NCBI GenBank assembly: GCA_947623915.1
Contig: CANQIB010000002.1
Coordinates: 124,001 to 188,000 of the forward strand
Length of the DNA stretch: 64,000 bases
From: an uncultured Ruminiclostridium sp.
GTDB taxonomy: Bacteria > Bacillota > Clostridia > Oscillospirales > Ruminococcaceae
Reading direction: 5' to 3'
Shown here piece after piece: positions 44,201 through 51,851 of the stretch. Every line of letters begins with the position of its first letter. The stretch's first letter is position 1. The position numbers and the translations under genes are program-made. Below the pieces are notes generated by a model. That model saw only the letters and a list, made by a program, of their open reading frames with translations. It had not been told where the DNA came from and searched no databases.

Positions 44201-44856
44201 GAAGCGAGCTTGCGCGGCTGCGCAGGGATATAGCGTCGCTCGGCAGCGTGAACTACAGCTCGATAGAGGAGCTGGACGAGGTACAGCAGCGTTACGATAT
44301 GCTGTCCAAACAGCTGAACGATGTTGAGACCTCCAAGCGGGAGCTGGAAAAGCTGATAGAGGAGCTTATCAAGGATATAAAGCGGAGATTTACCGAGAGC
44401 TTTGATATTATAAACGGGCATTTCGGGCGGCTGTTCAGCGAGATATTTTCCGGCGGAGAGGCACGGCTGGAGCTTTCCGATCCGGAGGACGTGTTAAATT
44501 CCGACGTGGAGATATACGCCGCTCCGCCCGGCAAGGTGGTAAAAAGCCTTACGGCGCTGTCCGGCGGCGAAAAGTCGATGGTCGCGCTTACGATATATCT
44601 TGCGATATTGCTGTACCGACCTACGCCGTTTTGTATGCTGGACGAGGTGGACGCCGCGCTTGACGAGATAAACGTGCAGACATACGCAAAGTATCTGAAA
44701 AGATTTTCGCGCAACACTCAGCTAATGGTCATCACTCACAGACGCGGCACGATAGAGCTTTGCGACGTGCTTTACGGCGTTTATATGCAGGAAAAGGGCG
44801 TTTCGGGACTGCTAAAGCAGGAGCTTACCGAAGAGACGGAGGAAGAACTGGCATAG
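41290..44856 (+). CDS. smc: Chromosome segregation protein SMC
   Basis: A 1188-residue SMC ATPase. The N-terminal head has Walker A VVGSNGNGKSNISDALRW; two long coiled coils (about 165-500 and 680-1010) flank the hinge (about 510-670, with GGICGTVADIITVD and GGSFTGGSI). The C-terminal head has the signature LTALSGGEKSMVAL and Walker B FCMLDEVDAALDE. It compacts and segregates chromosomes with ScpA/ScpB. It starts five bases after the radical-SAM gene and is followed 16 bases on by ftsY. Confidence 0.97.
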   Translation: MFFKSMEIYGFKSFPDRTVLNFDKKMTAVVGSNGNGKSNISDALRWVMGEQGAKSLRGDKMEDVIFYGTTRRKPMGFAKVTLTIDNTDRALGIDSDEVVISRKLYRSGESEYMINGGKALLKNINELFMGTGLGRDGYSVIGQGRVAEIVESGGTKRREVFEEAAGVSKFLAKKKEAEGKLKRTEDNLLRLRDIATELEERLPVLERQAAKAKKAKLLVDREQQVDISLSVYELSSAEKSIGETEDKILLNKAQCENLERDISKLEAEQEQQNALRIKLRARLEEMYKKEDETKELISDIKSETAVMENDIRHAEKQIETLKKSIEDSKSGKAQLEKDKAKLLSEAEEKKAAVERIGAEIAELERQLVGLSKQGEELDEEYKKLDREQGERYLKRTQLNLQIEQTGENAQNSEKQREELAAAAQQLESAVSEHKQKLKEINGELDAARDKKQETENKLTGYRQLYASRSEKLSAASKALEALEKEYESKRQRRDVLDGIDKSMAGFGSSVKSVMNAYRKGQLGGICGTVADIITVDAKYTTAIETTLGGVLQNIVVNNEETAKRCMRFLKDNNLGRATFLPLTSVKGKTLEVSGLDGEDGFEGMASELVRYSPEYDGVIRFILGKTAVAEDIDCASYIAKKYGYKFRIVTLDGQIINSGGSFTGGSIKQDAGIISRKQELGRLQTELGALSEKMDKENEALKPLKAETAKLEIELEGYNEILAGCEPEIARLSAQADGEKMLLKQFNAQLDGNAEQTERLELSAGELAKRKAEYERQLEKLQSEIEKNDAELARRESDISARDDGRKELADRISALNIDVINHNKDIDAIKIKAENIDGTIASLEDGGAEYQRRIDEQTAEIAAIRERIAARTADGEKLAAGQALSAAEISENISESNAAEARISAIHADIRELTEAKEKFGSELARQEERKRVCDEQIEKTVGLLWDKYEMTRSEAFEKYSVPEDVPAARSELARLRRDIASLGSVNYSSIEELDEVQQRYDMLSKQLNDVETSKRELEKLIEELIKDIKRRFTESFDIINGHFGRLFSEIFSGGEARLELSDPEDVLNSDVEIYAAPPGKVVKSLTALSGGEKSMVALTIYLAILLYRPTPFCMLDEVDAALDEINVQTYAKYLKRFSRNTQLMVITHRRGTIELCDVLYGVYMQEKGVSGLLKQELTEETEEELA

Positions 44857-44872
44857 CGTTTACGGAGGGAAA

Positions 44873-45778
44873 ATGGGATTATTTGAAAAGCTGAAAAACG
44901 GGTTGAAAAACACCAAGGACGCTATCAGCGGCAAGATAGAAAGCGTCATAAATTCCTTTACGAAAATAGACGAGGACTTTTTTGAGGAACTGGAGGAAAC
45001 GCTGATACTGTCCGATATAGGCGCGGCGGCGTCCGCGGCGATATGCGAGAGCCTGCGCGCGGAGGTCAAGAAGAACGGCGTTACCGACCCGACGCAGATA
45101 AAAGATCTGCTCAAAAAAATAATCGCCGACATCGTGGAGGGCGACAACACCTTAAAGCTCGATACCACGCCGTCGGTGGTGCTGGTCATAGGCGTGAACG
45201 GCGCGGGTAAGACCACCACCATAGGCAAGCTGGCATACAACCTTAAAAACGAGGGCAAAAGAGTTATTGTGGCGGCGGCGGACACTTTTCGCGCCGCGGC
45301 GATAGAACAGCTCAACGTCTGGACCGACAGAGCGGGCGTGGAGATAATAAAGCACGCGGAGGGCGCGGACCCCGCTGCGGTGGTGTTCGACGCAATAAAG
45401 GCGGGCGTTGCCCGTAAGGCGGACGTGATAATCTGCGATACCGCCGGCAGGCTGCACAACAAGAAAAATCTTATGGACGAGCTGAAAAAGATAGCCCGAA
45501 TAATAAGCGGCAATCTGCCCAACTGCTCGCTTGAAACACTTTTGGTGTTGGACGCGACCACAGGTCAGAATGCGGTAAATCAGGCAAGGCTGTTCAAGGA
45601 AACGGCGGATATAACGGGCATAGTCCTTACCAAGTTGGACGGTACCGCAAAGGGAGGAATAATCATTCCGATAAAGCAGGAGCTGGGTATTCCGGTAAAG
45701 CTGGTGGGAGTAGGCGAAAAGATAGACGATCTTCAGGAGTTTGTCCCGCGTGATTACGCGGAGGCTATTTTCAGCTGA
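44873..45778 (+). CDS. ftsY: Signal recognition particle receptor FtsY
   Basis: A 301-residue SRP GTPase: short amphipathic N-terminus, N domain (about 20-95) and NG GTPase with GVNGAGKTTTIGKLA, AADTFRAAAIEQL, DTAGRLHNKKNLM, TKLDGTAKGG and the closing VGVGEKIDDLQEF. It targets ribosome-nascent chains to SecYEG. The acidic A domain of proteobacteria is lacking, as usual in Firmicutes. Confidence 0.96.
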   Translation: MGLFEKLKNGLKNTKDAISGKIESVINSFTKIDEDFFEELEETLILSDIGAAASAAICESLRAEVKKNGVTDPTQIKDLLKKIIADIVEGDNTLKLDTTPSVVLVIGVNGAGKTTTIGKLAYNLKNEGKRVIVAAADTFRAAAIEQLNVWTDRAGVEIIKHAEGADPAAVVFDAIKAGVARKADVIICDTAGRLHNKKNLMDELKKIARIISGNLPNCSLETLLVLDATTGQNAVNQARLFKETADITGIVLTKLDGTAKGGIIIPIKQELGIPVKLVGVGEKIDDLQEFVPRDYAEAIFS

Positions 45779-45806
45779 TAAGCTGAGGCAGGGAAAGGAC
45801 CACACG

Positions 45807-46388
45807 ATGAAAGTTATCATTGCCTCAAACAACGAGGGCAAGATCAAAGAGTTTAAGGCATTGTTATCGCCGCTGGGATACGAGCCGGTGTCGATGCGGG
45901 AAGCGGGTATTACCGCCGAAATAGCGGAGGACGGAACGACCTTCAGCGAAAATGCACACATCAAGGCAAAGGCAATATACGACATGGTGAAAACGCCTGT
46001 CATAGCCGATGACAGCGGACTTTGCATAGAGTTTTTGGGCGGAGCGCCGGGCGTATATTCGGCAAGATACGCGGGCGAGCACGCCACCAACGAGGAAAGG
46101 ATAGCAAAGGTACTGGACGAAATGCACGGCGTAGATATTCCGCTTAGAGCGGCGAAATTCGTCTGCGCGCTGTATTTTATCCGCGACGACGACTATGAGG
46201 TATGCGTTACGGGAGAGTGCGAGGGCTATATCGGAGAAAAGCCCGTCGGAGAGAACGGATTCGGTTACGACCCGATATTTATGCTCGATGAAGATACCAG
46301 CATGGCTATGCTTTCCGAGGAGGAAAAAAATCGGATAAGTCACCGCGCAAAGGCTTTGGAAAAGCTGGCGGCCGAGCTGAGCAAATAA
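45807..46388 (+). CDS. rdgB: XTP/dITP diphosphatase (RdgB/HAM1)
   Basis: A 193-residue nucleotide-sanitising pyrophosphatase. ATG 45807 gives MKVIIASNNEGKIKEFKALL; FSENAHIKAKA, IADDSGLCIEFLGGAPGVYSAR (first part IADDSGLCIEFLGGAPG), NGFGYDPIF and RISHRAKALEKL are family motifs. GGGAAAGG precedes the start. Confidence 0.94.
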   Translation: MKVIIASNNEGKIKEFKALLSPLGYEPVSMREAGITAEIAEDGTTFSENAHIKAKAIYDMVKTPVIADDSGLCIEFLGGAPGVYSARYAGEHATNEERIAKVLDEMHGVDIPLRAAKFVCALYFIRDDDYEVCVTGECEGYIGEKPVGENGFGYDPIFMLDEDTSMAMLSEEEKNRISHRAKALEKLAAELSK

Positions 46389-46440
46389 CGTAGGCGCAGC
46401 CGCGCGGGATTTTCCGCAAAGGCGAAAGAAAGGAAAACTT

Positions 46441-46743
46441 ATGACGATAACATCAAAGCAGCGCGCCGCGCTCAAGACAAAAGCGGCGGGAGCGCCCGCG
46501 ATATTTCAGATAGGGAAAAACGGGCTGTCCGACGAGCTTGTAAAGCAGCTTGACGCCGCTATAGAGGCACGCGAGCTGATAAAGATAAACGTTCTCGAAA
46601 GCGCGCCGGAGGATAAAAAAACGCTCGCCGCGGAGCTTGCGGAGCGTACCGGCAGCGTTTTGGTACAGGTGATAGGCTCAAAAATAGTGCTGTACCGCCA
46701 AAATAAAGACCCTAAAAAGAGAGTAGTGGACATAGATGACTAA
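46441..46743 (+). CDS. yhbY: YhbY-family RNA-binding protein (CRM domain)
   Basis: A 100-residue single CRM domain. SKQRAALKTKAAGAPAIFQI, GKNGLSDELVKQLDAAIEAR and the basic end SKIVLYRQNKDPKKR match YhbY, a pre-50S-associated protein. It overlaps nadD by eight bases, the usual yhbY-nadD-yqeK-rsfS order. Confidence 0.93.
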   Translation: MTITSKQRAALKTKAAGAPAIFQIGKNGLSDELVKQLDAAIEARELIKINVLESAPEDKKTLAAELAERTGSVLVQVIGSKIVLYRQNKDPKKRVVDIDD

Positions 46744-47335
46744 GATAGGTATTTTCGGGGGCGCGTTCAATCCCGTACATTCGGGACACGTCAGCATAGC
46801 CGAACAGGCGTTTGACGATCTGAAGCTGAAAAAGCTGCTGATAGTGCCTACCGAGCGCTCTCCGCATAAGGACAGCGGCGGACTTTTACGCTACGAAACG
46901 AGAGCCGAAATGTGCCGACTGGCGTTTGCCGACAGGATAGCGAGAGGGCAGTTTGAAATATGCGACGTTGAAAAAAGGCTGGGCGGGACAAGCTATACCA
47001 TAAACACGGTAAGACAGCTGAAAAAAGAATACCCCTCCGACACGGAGTTTTACCTTATCATAGGCGGGGATATGCTGTTTTATTTTGAAAAGTGGTACAG
47101 ATACGAGGCGCTGCTCGGAGAATGTAAAGTCACGGCGGCTGCCCGCGAGGAAGGCGAATATGCCGATATGTGCGAATATGCCGCGCAGGTGGGAAGAATA
47201 AAGGTGCTTAATCTCAACGTTGTCAGCGTAAGCTCCACCGAGATAAGAGAACGGCTCAAAGCCAAGGAAAGTATAACGGGGCTGGTGCCGAACGATGTTG
47301 AAAAGTATATAACGGAAAACGGATTATATGTGTGA
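46736..47335 (+). CDS. nadD: Nicotinate-nucleotide adenylyltransferase
   Basis: A 199-residue NaMN adenylyltransferase of NAD synthesis. GIFGGAFNPVHSGHVSIAEQ carries the GxFNPxHxGH nucleotide motif; LIIGGDMLFYFEKWY and VSSTEIRERLK are the other conserved sites. It overlaps its neighbours on both sides. Confidence 0.96.
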   Translation: MTKIGIFGGAFNPVHSGHVSIAEQAFDDLKLKKLLIVPTERSPHKDSGGLLRYETRAEMCRLAFADRIARGQFEICDVEKRLGGTSYTINTVRQLKKEYPSDTEFYLIIGGDMLFYFEKWYRYEALLGECKVTAAAREEGEYADMCEYAAQVGRIKVLNLNVVSVSSTEIRERLKAKESITGLVPNDVEKYITENGLYV

Positions 47336-47927
47336 TTATAAGGAAAAATACGAAGAATACGAACGGCTTATCAGGGACGGACTGTCCAAGAAGCGGTATA
47401 CCCACAGCATGAACGTTGCAAAACAATGCGCCAGGCTTGCGGAAAGACACGGCGGCGACGTTGAAAAGGCGTATCTTGCGGGATTGCTGCACGATATAAA
47501 AAAAGAGGAAACGCCGCAGGCGATGAAATCTCAGGCGGCGCTTTCGGATATGGACGTAAGCAGCGAGGAATTGTACATACCCGCGCTGTGGCACGCTCCC
47601 GCGGGCGCATATCATATAAGGACGAGCCTCGGGATAACAGACCCAGATATACTTAACGCGGTAAGATACCATACCGCTGGACGTGCAGATATGTCTTTAC
47701 TGGAAAAAATAGTATATCTCGGCGATATGACCAGCGAGGACAGAAGTTATAAGGACGTTGAAAAATTTCGGCGTTCATGTATGGAGGATCTGGACGAATC
47801 CATGTATGACGCGCTGAGATATTCGATACAGGAGACCTTGGGCAAGCACAGCCTTATAGCGCCCTGCACCGCGAAGGCTTACAATTTTTACACATTGATC
47901 CATAATGAAAGGAAGAAAAGCAAATGA
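47328..47927 (+). CDS. yqeK: HD-domain hydrolase YqeK
   Basis: A 199-residue HD phosphohydrolase. YTHSMNVAKQCARLAERHGG, AGLLHDIKKE (the HD pair), LWHAPAGAYHI and VRYHTAGRADM supply the metal ligands. YqeK proteins hydrolyse diadenosine tetraphosphate symmetrically. Coupled to nadD and rsfS by overlapping ends. Confidence 0.93.
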   Translation: MCDYKEKYEEYERLIRDGLSKKRYTHSMNVAKQCARLAERHGGDVEKAYLAGLLHDIKKEETPQAMKSQAALSDMDVSSEELYIPALWHAPAGAYHIRTSLGITDPDILNAVRYHTAGRADMSLLEKIVYLGDMTSEDRSYKDVEKFRRSCMEDLDESMYDALRYSIQETLGKHSLIAPCTAKAYNFYTLIHNERKKSK

Positions 47928-48277
47928 CGGATATCGAGATACTCAAGGAAGGCGTAAAAGCGCTCGACAGTAAAAAGGCGTTTGATATAAAGGTGCTGAA
48001 GGTGCGCGACCTTACCATCATCAGCAACTATTTCGTTATCGCGGGAGCGTCCAGCACGACGCAGGCAAAGGCGCTTGCGGACGAGGTGGAGTTCAAGCTG
48101 GGCGAAAAAGGACTTGCCCCGCAGCATTATGAGGGCAGGCAAAGCGCAAACTGGATAGTGCTGGATTATATCGACGTTGTGTTTCACATCTTCCACTCCG
48201 AATCAAGAGAGTTTTACGATTTGGAGCGCCTGTGGCAGGACGGTGAAGAAATAGACGTTGAGGAGCTGCTGAAATAA
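47924..48277 (+). CDS. rsfS: Ribosomal silencing factor RsfS
   Basis: A 117-residue RsfS/Iojap protein that binds L14 and blocks subunit joining in starvation. KVRDLTIISNYFVIAGASS, HYEGRQSANWIVLDYIDVVF and the ending FYDLERLWQDGEEI are diagnostic. Last gene of the block that starts with topA or earlier; hairpins follow at 48284. Confidence 0.95.
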   Translation: MTDIEILKEGVKALDSKKAFDIKVLKVRDLTIISNYFVIAGASSTTQAKALADEVEFKLGEKGLAPQHYEGRQSANWIVLDYIDVVFHIFHSESREFYDLERLWQDGEEIDVEELLK

Positions 48278-48283
48278 TAAAAC

Positions 48284-48334
48284 GCAGCTTGTCGGGAAAT
48301 CCGACCGTAGGGAGGATTTTCCGACAAGCTGAAA
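48284..48334. repeat. Dispersed palindromic repeat, copy 2
   Basis: CAGCTTGTCGG...CCGACAAGCTG forms an 11-bp outer stem, continued by GAAATCC/GGATTTT. It is nearly identical to 10509-10558, sharing the loop region GACCGTAGGGAGG. It begins seven bases after the rsfS stop and directly precedes a terminator. Confidence 0.78.
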
Positions 48335-48366
48335 ACAGCCGTGCAAAATAGCACGGCTGTTTTTTA
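48332..48366. terminator. Terminator between rsfS and the DUF362 gene
   Basis: AAAACAGCCGTGC, loop AAAATA region, GCACGGCTGTTTTTT: strong stem with A and T tracts on both sides, serving convergent genes. Confidence 0.88.
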
Positions 48367-48372
48367 AAATGC

Positions 48373-49260
48373 TCAGTTATCAACTTCGATAAGCTCGTAT
48401 TCTTTTGTGCCGAAGCCAAGCTCAGCGGCGGCGTCGATGGTGTGCGCGCCGTGACGGGATTCCACTCGTTCCAGAAAATGCGGCTTGCCGGGGTCGTTCG
48501 ACGCGTAGATAAGGTCAAGGCACGCTTTATCCAGCGCTATCGGGTCGAGCGACGAGAGTATCCCTATATCCGCCATGCAGGGGTCTTCCGCTACCGAGCA
48601 GCAGTCGCAGTCTACCGAAAGATTGCAGACCATGTTTACATAGGCTATCCTGCCCTTGAAATAGTTTGCCACGCTTTCCGCGGCGTCAGCCATCGCTTCG
48701 CAAAATACGTCCTGCTGCGCCATATGCTCCCATACCGTATTCTGGTCGGAGATGAGTCCTCCGGAGTGTATCAGGCATTTGCCCACCGTGGACGCGCAGC
48801 CGATGGAAAGCTGTTTCAGCGCTCCTCCGTAACCGCCCGCGGGGTGTCCCTTAAAATGGGAGAGTATAAGCATTGAATCGTAATTTGCAAGATTTTTGCC
48901 GACAAAATTTTCTTTAAGCACCTTGCCGTTGGGTATTTCCAACCGCATATCGGGTCCCTCGGCGTCCATTAAGTCAACCTCGAAAAGCTCCGTCCAGCCG
49001 TGCGCCGCGATGAGCTTTTTGTGCTTTTCGGTGCTGTTGCGCTCTCCCGCGTAGGCGGTGTTGCACTCCACGACGGTCCCGCCGACGTGCTCGACTGCGG
49101 GACGCATAAATTCGGGGCGCAGGTAGTTTTGGTTTCCCGCCTCGCCGGAATGTACCTTTACCGCAACTTTACCCGACAGCTTTATGTCAAGTATGTCAAA
49201 CATTTTTACCACCGTTTCGGGGGTTATCTTCTTTGTGAAATACACCTTTGCTTTTTCCAT
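48373..49260 (-). CDS. DUF362 domain protein
   Basis: A 295-residue protein starting at ATG 49260 (MEKAKVYFTKKITP) behind AAAGGAAG. KVAVKVHSGEAGNQNYLRPE, SHFKGHPAGGYGGALKQLSIG and the Cys-rich CDCCSVAEDPCMADIG followed by LSSLDPIALDKACLDLIY are the DUF362 pattern. Usual ferredoxin repeats of larger relatives are absent; the clustered Cys could hold iron or an iron-sulfur cluster. Molecular function is unknown; the family is common in anaerobes. Confidence 0.82.
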   Translation of the reverse strand: MEKAKVYFTKKITPETVVKMFDILDIKLSGKVAVKVHSGEAGNQNYLRPEFMRPAVEHVGGTVVECNTAYAGERNSTEKHKKLIAAHGWTELFEVDLMDAEGPDMRLEIPNGKVLKENFVGKNLANYDSMLILSHFKGHPAGGYGGALKQLSIGCASTVGKCLIHSGGLISDQNTVWEHMAQQDVFCEAMADAAESVANYFKGRIAYVNMVCNLSVDCDCCSVAEDPCMADIGILSSLDPIALDKACLDLIYASNDPGKPHFLERVESRHGAHTIDAAAELGFGTKEYELIEVDN

Positions 49261-49338
49261 ATCGTGTCTTCCTTTCAAGCGGTAGGCTTTAGCCGTTACT
49301 TACAGTATAGCCTATTTTCTTGAATTTGTCAAATACAT

Positions 49339-49707
49339 TTACAGACTCAGCTTTCCCGTAAGTATCAACGCGCCTCCGCCCTGAACGCGCACGGTGCAAA
49401 AGCTCACCCCCGCGGGCAGACTGTAATGCGTCACGACCGTCACCCTGTCCATATAAAGGCAGCTTATGCGCCTTATAAATACTCCCGTTGTGACGGTGAG
49501 CCGCCCGTCTTTTAAGGTATATGAGGTGGCGTGCCTCAGCGCGGCAAGATAGCATACGGCGGCAAAAAACAGCCCCGCAGCCGCTGCCGCCGCATAAGCG
49601 GAAAACTGCGGGAACAGCACACAGACCGTCACGGACAGCGCCGCGCACAGCAAAAACGCCGCCGCTGCGATATATATAAGAAGCAATTTGTCGGGTTTTT
49701 CCGTCAT
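49339..49707 (-). CDS. Small membrane protein with bacterial PH-like (YdbT/bPH2) domain
   Basis: A 122-residue protein; AAAGGA precedes ATG 49707. Two hydrophobic spans (LLLIYIAAAAFLLCAALSVT and AYAAAAAAGLFFAAVCYLAAL region) are followed by a beta-rich domain: SYTLKDGRLTVTTGVFIRRI, YMDRVTVVTHYSLPAG. This matches bPH2/YdbS-YdbT-type proteins of unknown role. The domain is short, so the call is moderate. Confidence 0.65.
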   Translation of the reverse strand: MTEKPDKLLLIYIAAAAFLLCAALSVTVCVLFPQFSAYAAAAAAGLFFAAVCYLAALRHATSYTLKDGRLTVTTGVFIRRISCLYMDRVTVVTHYSLPAGVSFCTVRVQGGGALILTGKLSL

Positions 49708-49848
49708 ATGGTATCCTTTGAAAATTTTCTGGTCGTTTCCCGCTGCTCGGACAGGCGGGAGTTTTTACCTATAAAGTTATTATTCGCGGTCGCGGCGGCG
49801 GTTTATACCGCGCGCAGGAATATTTTTTCAAAAATCTTGTTTCTCCTA

Positions 49849-49877
49849 TTGACCTATTGCGAAAAATGGTTTATAAT
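49849..49877 (+). promoter_or_regulatory. Promoter of pckG
   Basis: TTGACC (49849-49854), 17-base spacer, TATAAT (49872-49877). The leader to ATG 50005 is about 120 bases, GC-rich with short palindromes near 49908-49935, but no riboswitch I recognise. Confidence 0.82.
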
Positions 49878-50004
49878 AGTATAAGGGGAACGAGGTAATA
49901 TTTTCGGCGCTGATCTTACCGCCGCTCGCGGCTGATTTTACGCGTTTGCGGTTGTATATGCCGAAAAGACGTTTCCGCGAATAAAAGAAAAGGAGATCAA
50001 GAAT

Positions 50005-51786
50005 ATGACCAAAAATCAAAATGTGCTTAAATGGGTAGAAGAAATGAAAGCGCTCTGCAAGCCCGATAAGGTTATCTGGATAGACGGCAGCGAGGCTCAG
50101 CTTCAGGCGCTGCGCGACGAGGCTATCGCCACCGGCGAGATGATACAGCTGAATCAGGAGAAGCTGCCCGGTTGTCTTTACCACCGCACCGCCGAAAACG
50201 ACGTGGCGCGTGTTGAGGACAGAACGTTTATCTGTTCAAGAAATAAAGAGGACGCGGGTCCGACCAACAACTGGTGCGACCCCAAGGAAATGTACGCAAA
50301 GCTCACTCCGCTTTACGACGGAGTTATGAAAGGGCGTACTATGTATGTTATCCCCTATTCGATGGGTCCGATAGGCTCTCCCATCGCCAAGGTCGGCGTG
50401 GAGCTTACCGATTCTATATATGTCGTACTCAACATGGACATCATGACCAGAATGGGCGCTGACGCTTTCAAGAATCTCGGCGACGAGTCGGACGACTTTG
50501 TAAGATGTCTTCATTCCAAGGCGGACGTCGATCCCGAAAAGAGATATATCGTGCAGTTTCCGGAGGATAATACCATCTGGTCGATAAACTCCGCATACGG
50601 CGGAAACGTTTTGCTCGGTAAAAAGTGCTTTGCGCTGCGCATAGCGTCCTATCAGGGCTGGAAAGAGGGCTGGATGGCAGAGCATATGCTTATCCTCGGC
50701 GTTAAAAAGCCGGACGGCGACGTTAAGTACATAACCGCCGCTTTCCCCTCCGCCTGCGGCAAGACCAACCTCGCTATGCTTATCCCTCCCGAGGGGTATA
50801 AGAAAGCGGGATATGAGGTATTCACGGTAGGCGACGATATAGCATGGATGAAACAGGGACCCGACGGCAGACTGTACGCTATAAATCCCGAAAACGGATT
50901 TTTCGGAGTTGCCCCCGGAACGAACGCAAAATCCAACTACAACGCGCTCGCTTCCACTATGAAGAATACGATTTTTACCAACGTTGCCATAAATAACGAC
51001 GACAACACGGTATGGTGGGAGGGACTGGACAAGAACCCGCCCGAAAACGCTACCGAGTGGACAGGCAAAAAGGTAAACGGCAAGGAGTACACGGCGGAGG
51101 GCAAAAAGTTGGCTCATCCCAACTCACGCTTTACCGCGCCCGCACAGAATTGCCCCTGCATTTCGCCCGAATTCAACAACCCGCAGGGCGTGCCGATAAG
51201 CGCGATAATCTTCGGCGGACGTCGTGCGGCTACCACTCCGCTGGTATATCAGTCCTTTAGCTGGCAGCACGGTACATATGTAGGCTCTGCGGTTTCTTCC
51301 GAAACCACCGCCGCAGCTACCGGCGCGGTCGGAGTACTTCGCCACGATCCGATGGCGATGAAGCCTTTCTGCGGCTATCATATGGCAGACTACTGGGCAC
51401 ATTGGCTGGCAATGGGCAAAAAGCTCGGCGATAAAGCGCCGCTCATATTTAACGTAAACTGGTTCAAGCAGGACGAGAACGGCAACTTTATGTGGCCCGG
51501 CTTTGGCGACAACATGAGAGTCCTCGATTGGATAATCAAGAGATGCGAGGGCACTATCGACGCGGATAAAACGCCTATCGGCTATCTTCCCAAGAAAGGC
51601 GACATCAACCTTGAGGGTATCGAGGACGAGGTCACCCCGGAGATAGAGGATAAGCTGCTCGCGGTGGATAAGGAGCTGTGGAAGAAAGAAGTCGCCGAGA
51701 TGGGCGAATTCTACAAGCAGTTCGGTGAAAAGCTGCCGGAGGAGTTGAAGCAGGAGCTTGCAGACCTCGGAGCAAGGCTCGGCTGA
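50005..51786 (+). CDS. pckG: Phosphoenolpyruvate carboxykinase (GTP)
   Basis: A 593-residue GTP-type PEPCK (oxaloacetate + GTP to PEP + GDP + CO2, or the reverse for CO2 fixation in fermenters). GPTNNWCDP, YVIPYSMGPIGSP, the P-loop FPSACGKTNLAMLIP, TVGDDIAWM and FGVAPGTNAKSN identify it; ATP-type enzymes lack these. Most Clostridia have the ATP type, but GTP-type occurs in ruminococci and relatives. In these it usually carboxylates PEP on the way to succinate. AAAAGGAG precedes the ATG. Confidence 0.96.
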   Translation: MTKNQNVLKWVEEMKALCKPDKVIWIDGSEAQLQALRDEAIATGEMIQLNQEKLPGCLYHRTAENDVARVEDRTFICSRNKEDAGPTNNWCDPKEMYAKLTPLYDGVMKGRTMYVIPYSMGPIGSPIAKVGVELTDSIYVVLNMDIMTRMGADAFKNLGDESDDFVRCLHSKADVDPEKRYIVQFPEDNTIWSINSAYGGNVLLGKKCFALRIASYQGWKEGWMAEHMLILGVKKPDGDVKYITAAFPSACGKTNLAMLIPPEGYKKAGYEVFTVGDDIAWMKQGPDGRLYAINPENGFFGVAPGTNAKSNYNALASTMKNTIFTNVAINNDDNTVWWEGLDKNPPENATEWTGKKVNGKEYTAEGKKLAHPNSRFTAPAQNCPCISPEFNNPQGVPISAIIFGGRRAATTPLVYQSFSWQHGTYVGSAVSSETTAAATGAVGVLRHDPMAMKPFCGYHMADYWAHWLAMGKKLGDKAPLIFNVNWFKQDENGNFMWPGFGDNMRVLDWIIKRCEGTIDADKTPIGYLPKKGDINLEGIEDEVTPEIEDKLLAVDKELWKKEVAEMGEFYKQFGEKLPEELKQELADLGARLG

Positions 51787-51804
51787 TTGAAATACTACTG
51801 AGAA

Positions 51805-51843
51805 ATATCAAAAACGGAGCGCTGTGCGCTCCGTTTTTGATAT
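51805..51843. terminator. Bidirectional terminator between pckG and the ECF operon
   Basis: ATATCAAAAACGGAGCG, loop CTGTG, CGCTCCGTTTTTGATAT: 17-bp stem with A5/T5 tracts, between convergent stops. Confidence 0.9.
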
Positions 51844-51851
51844 GAGTAAGT

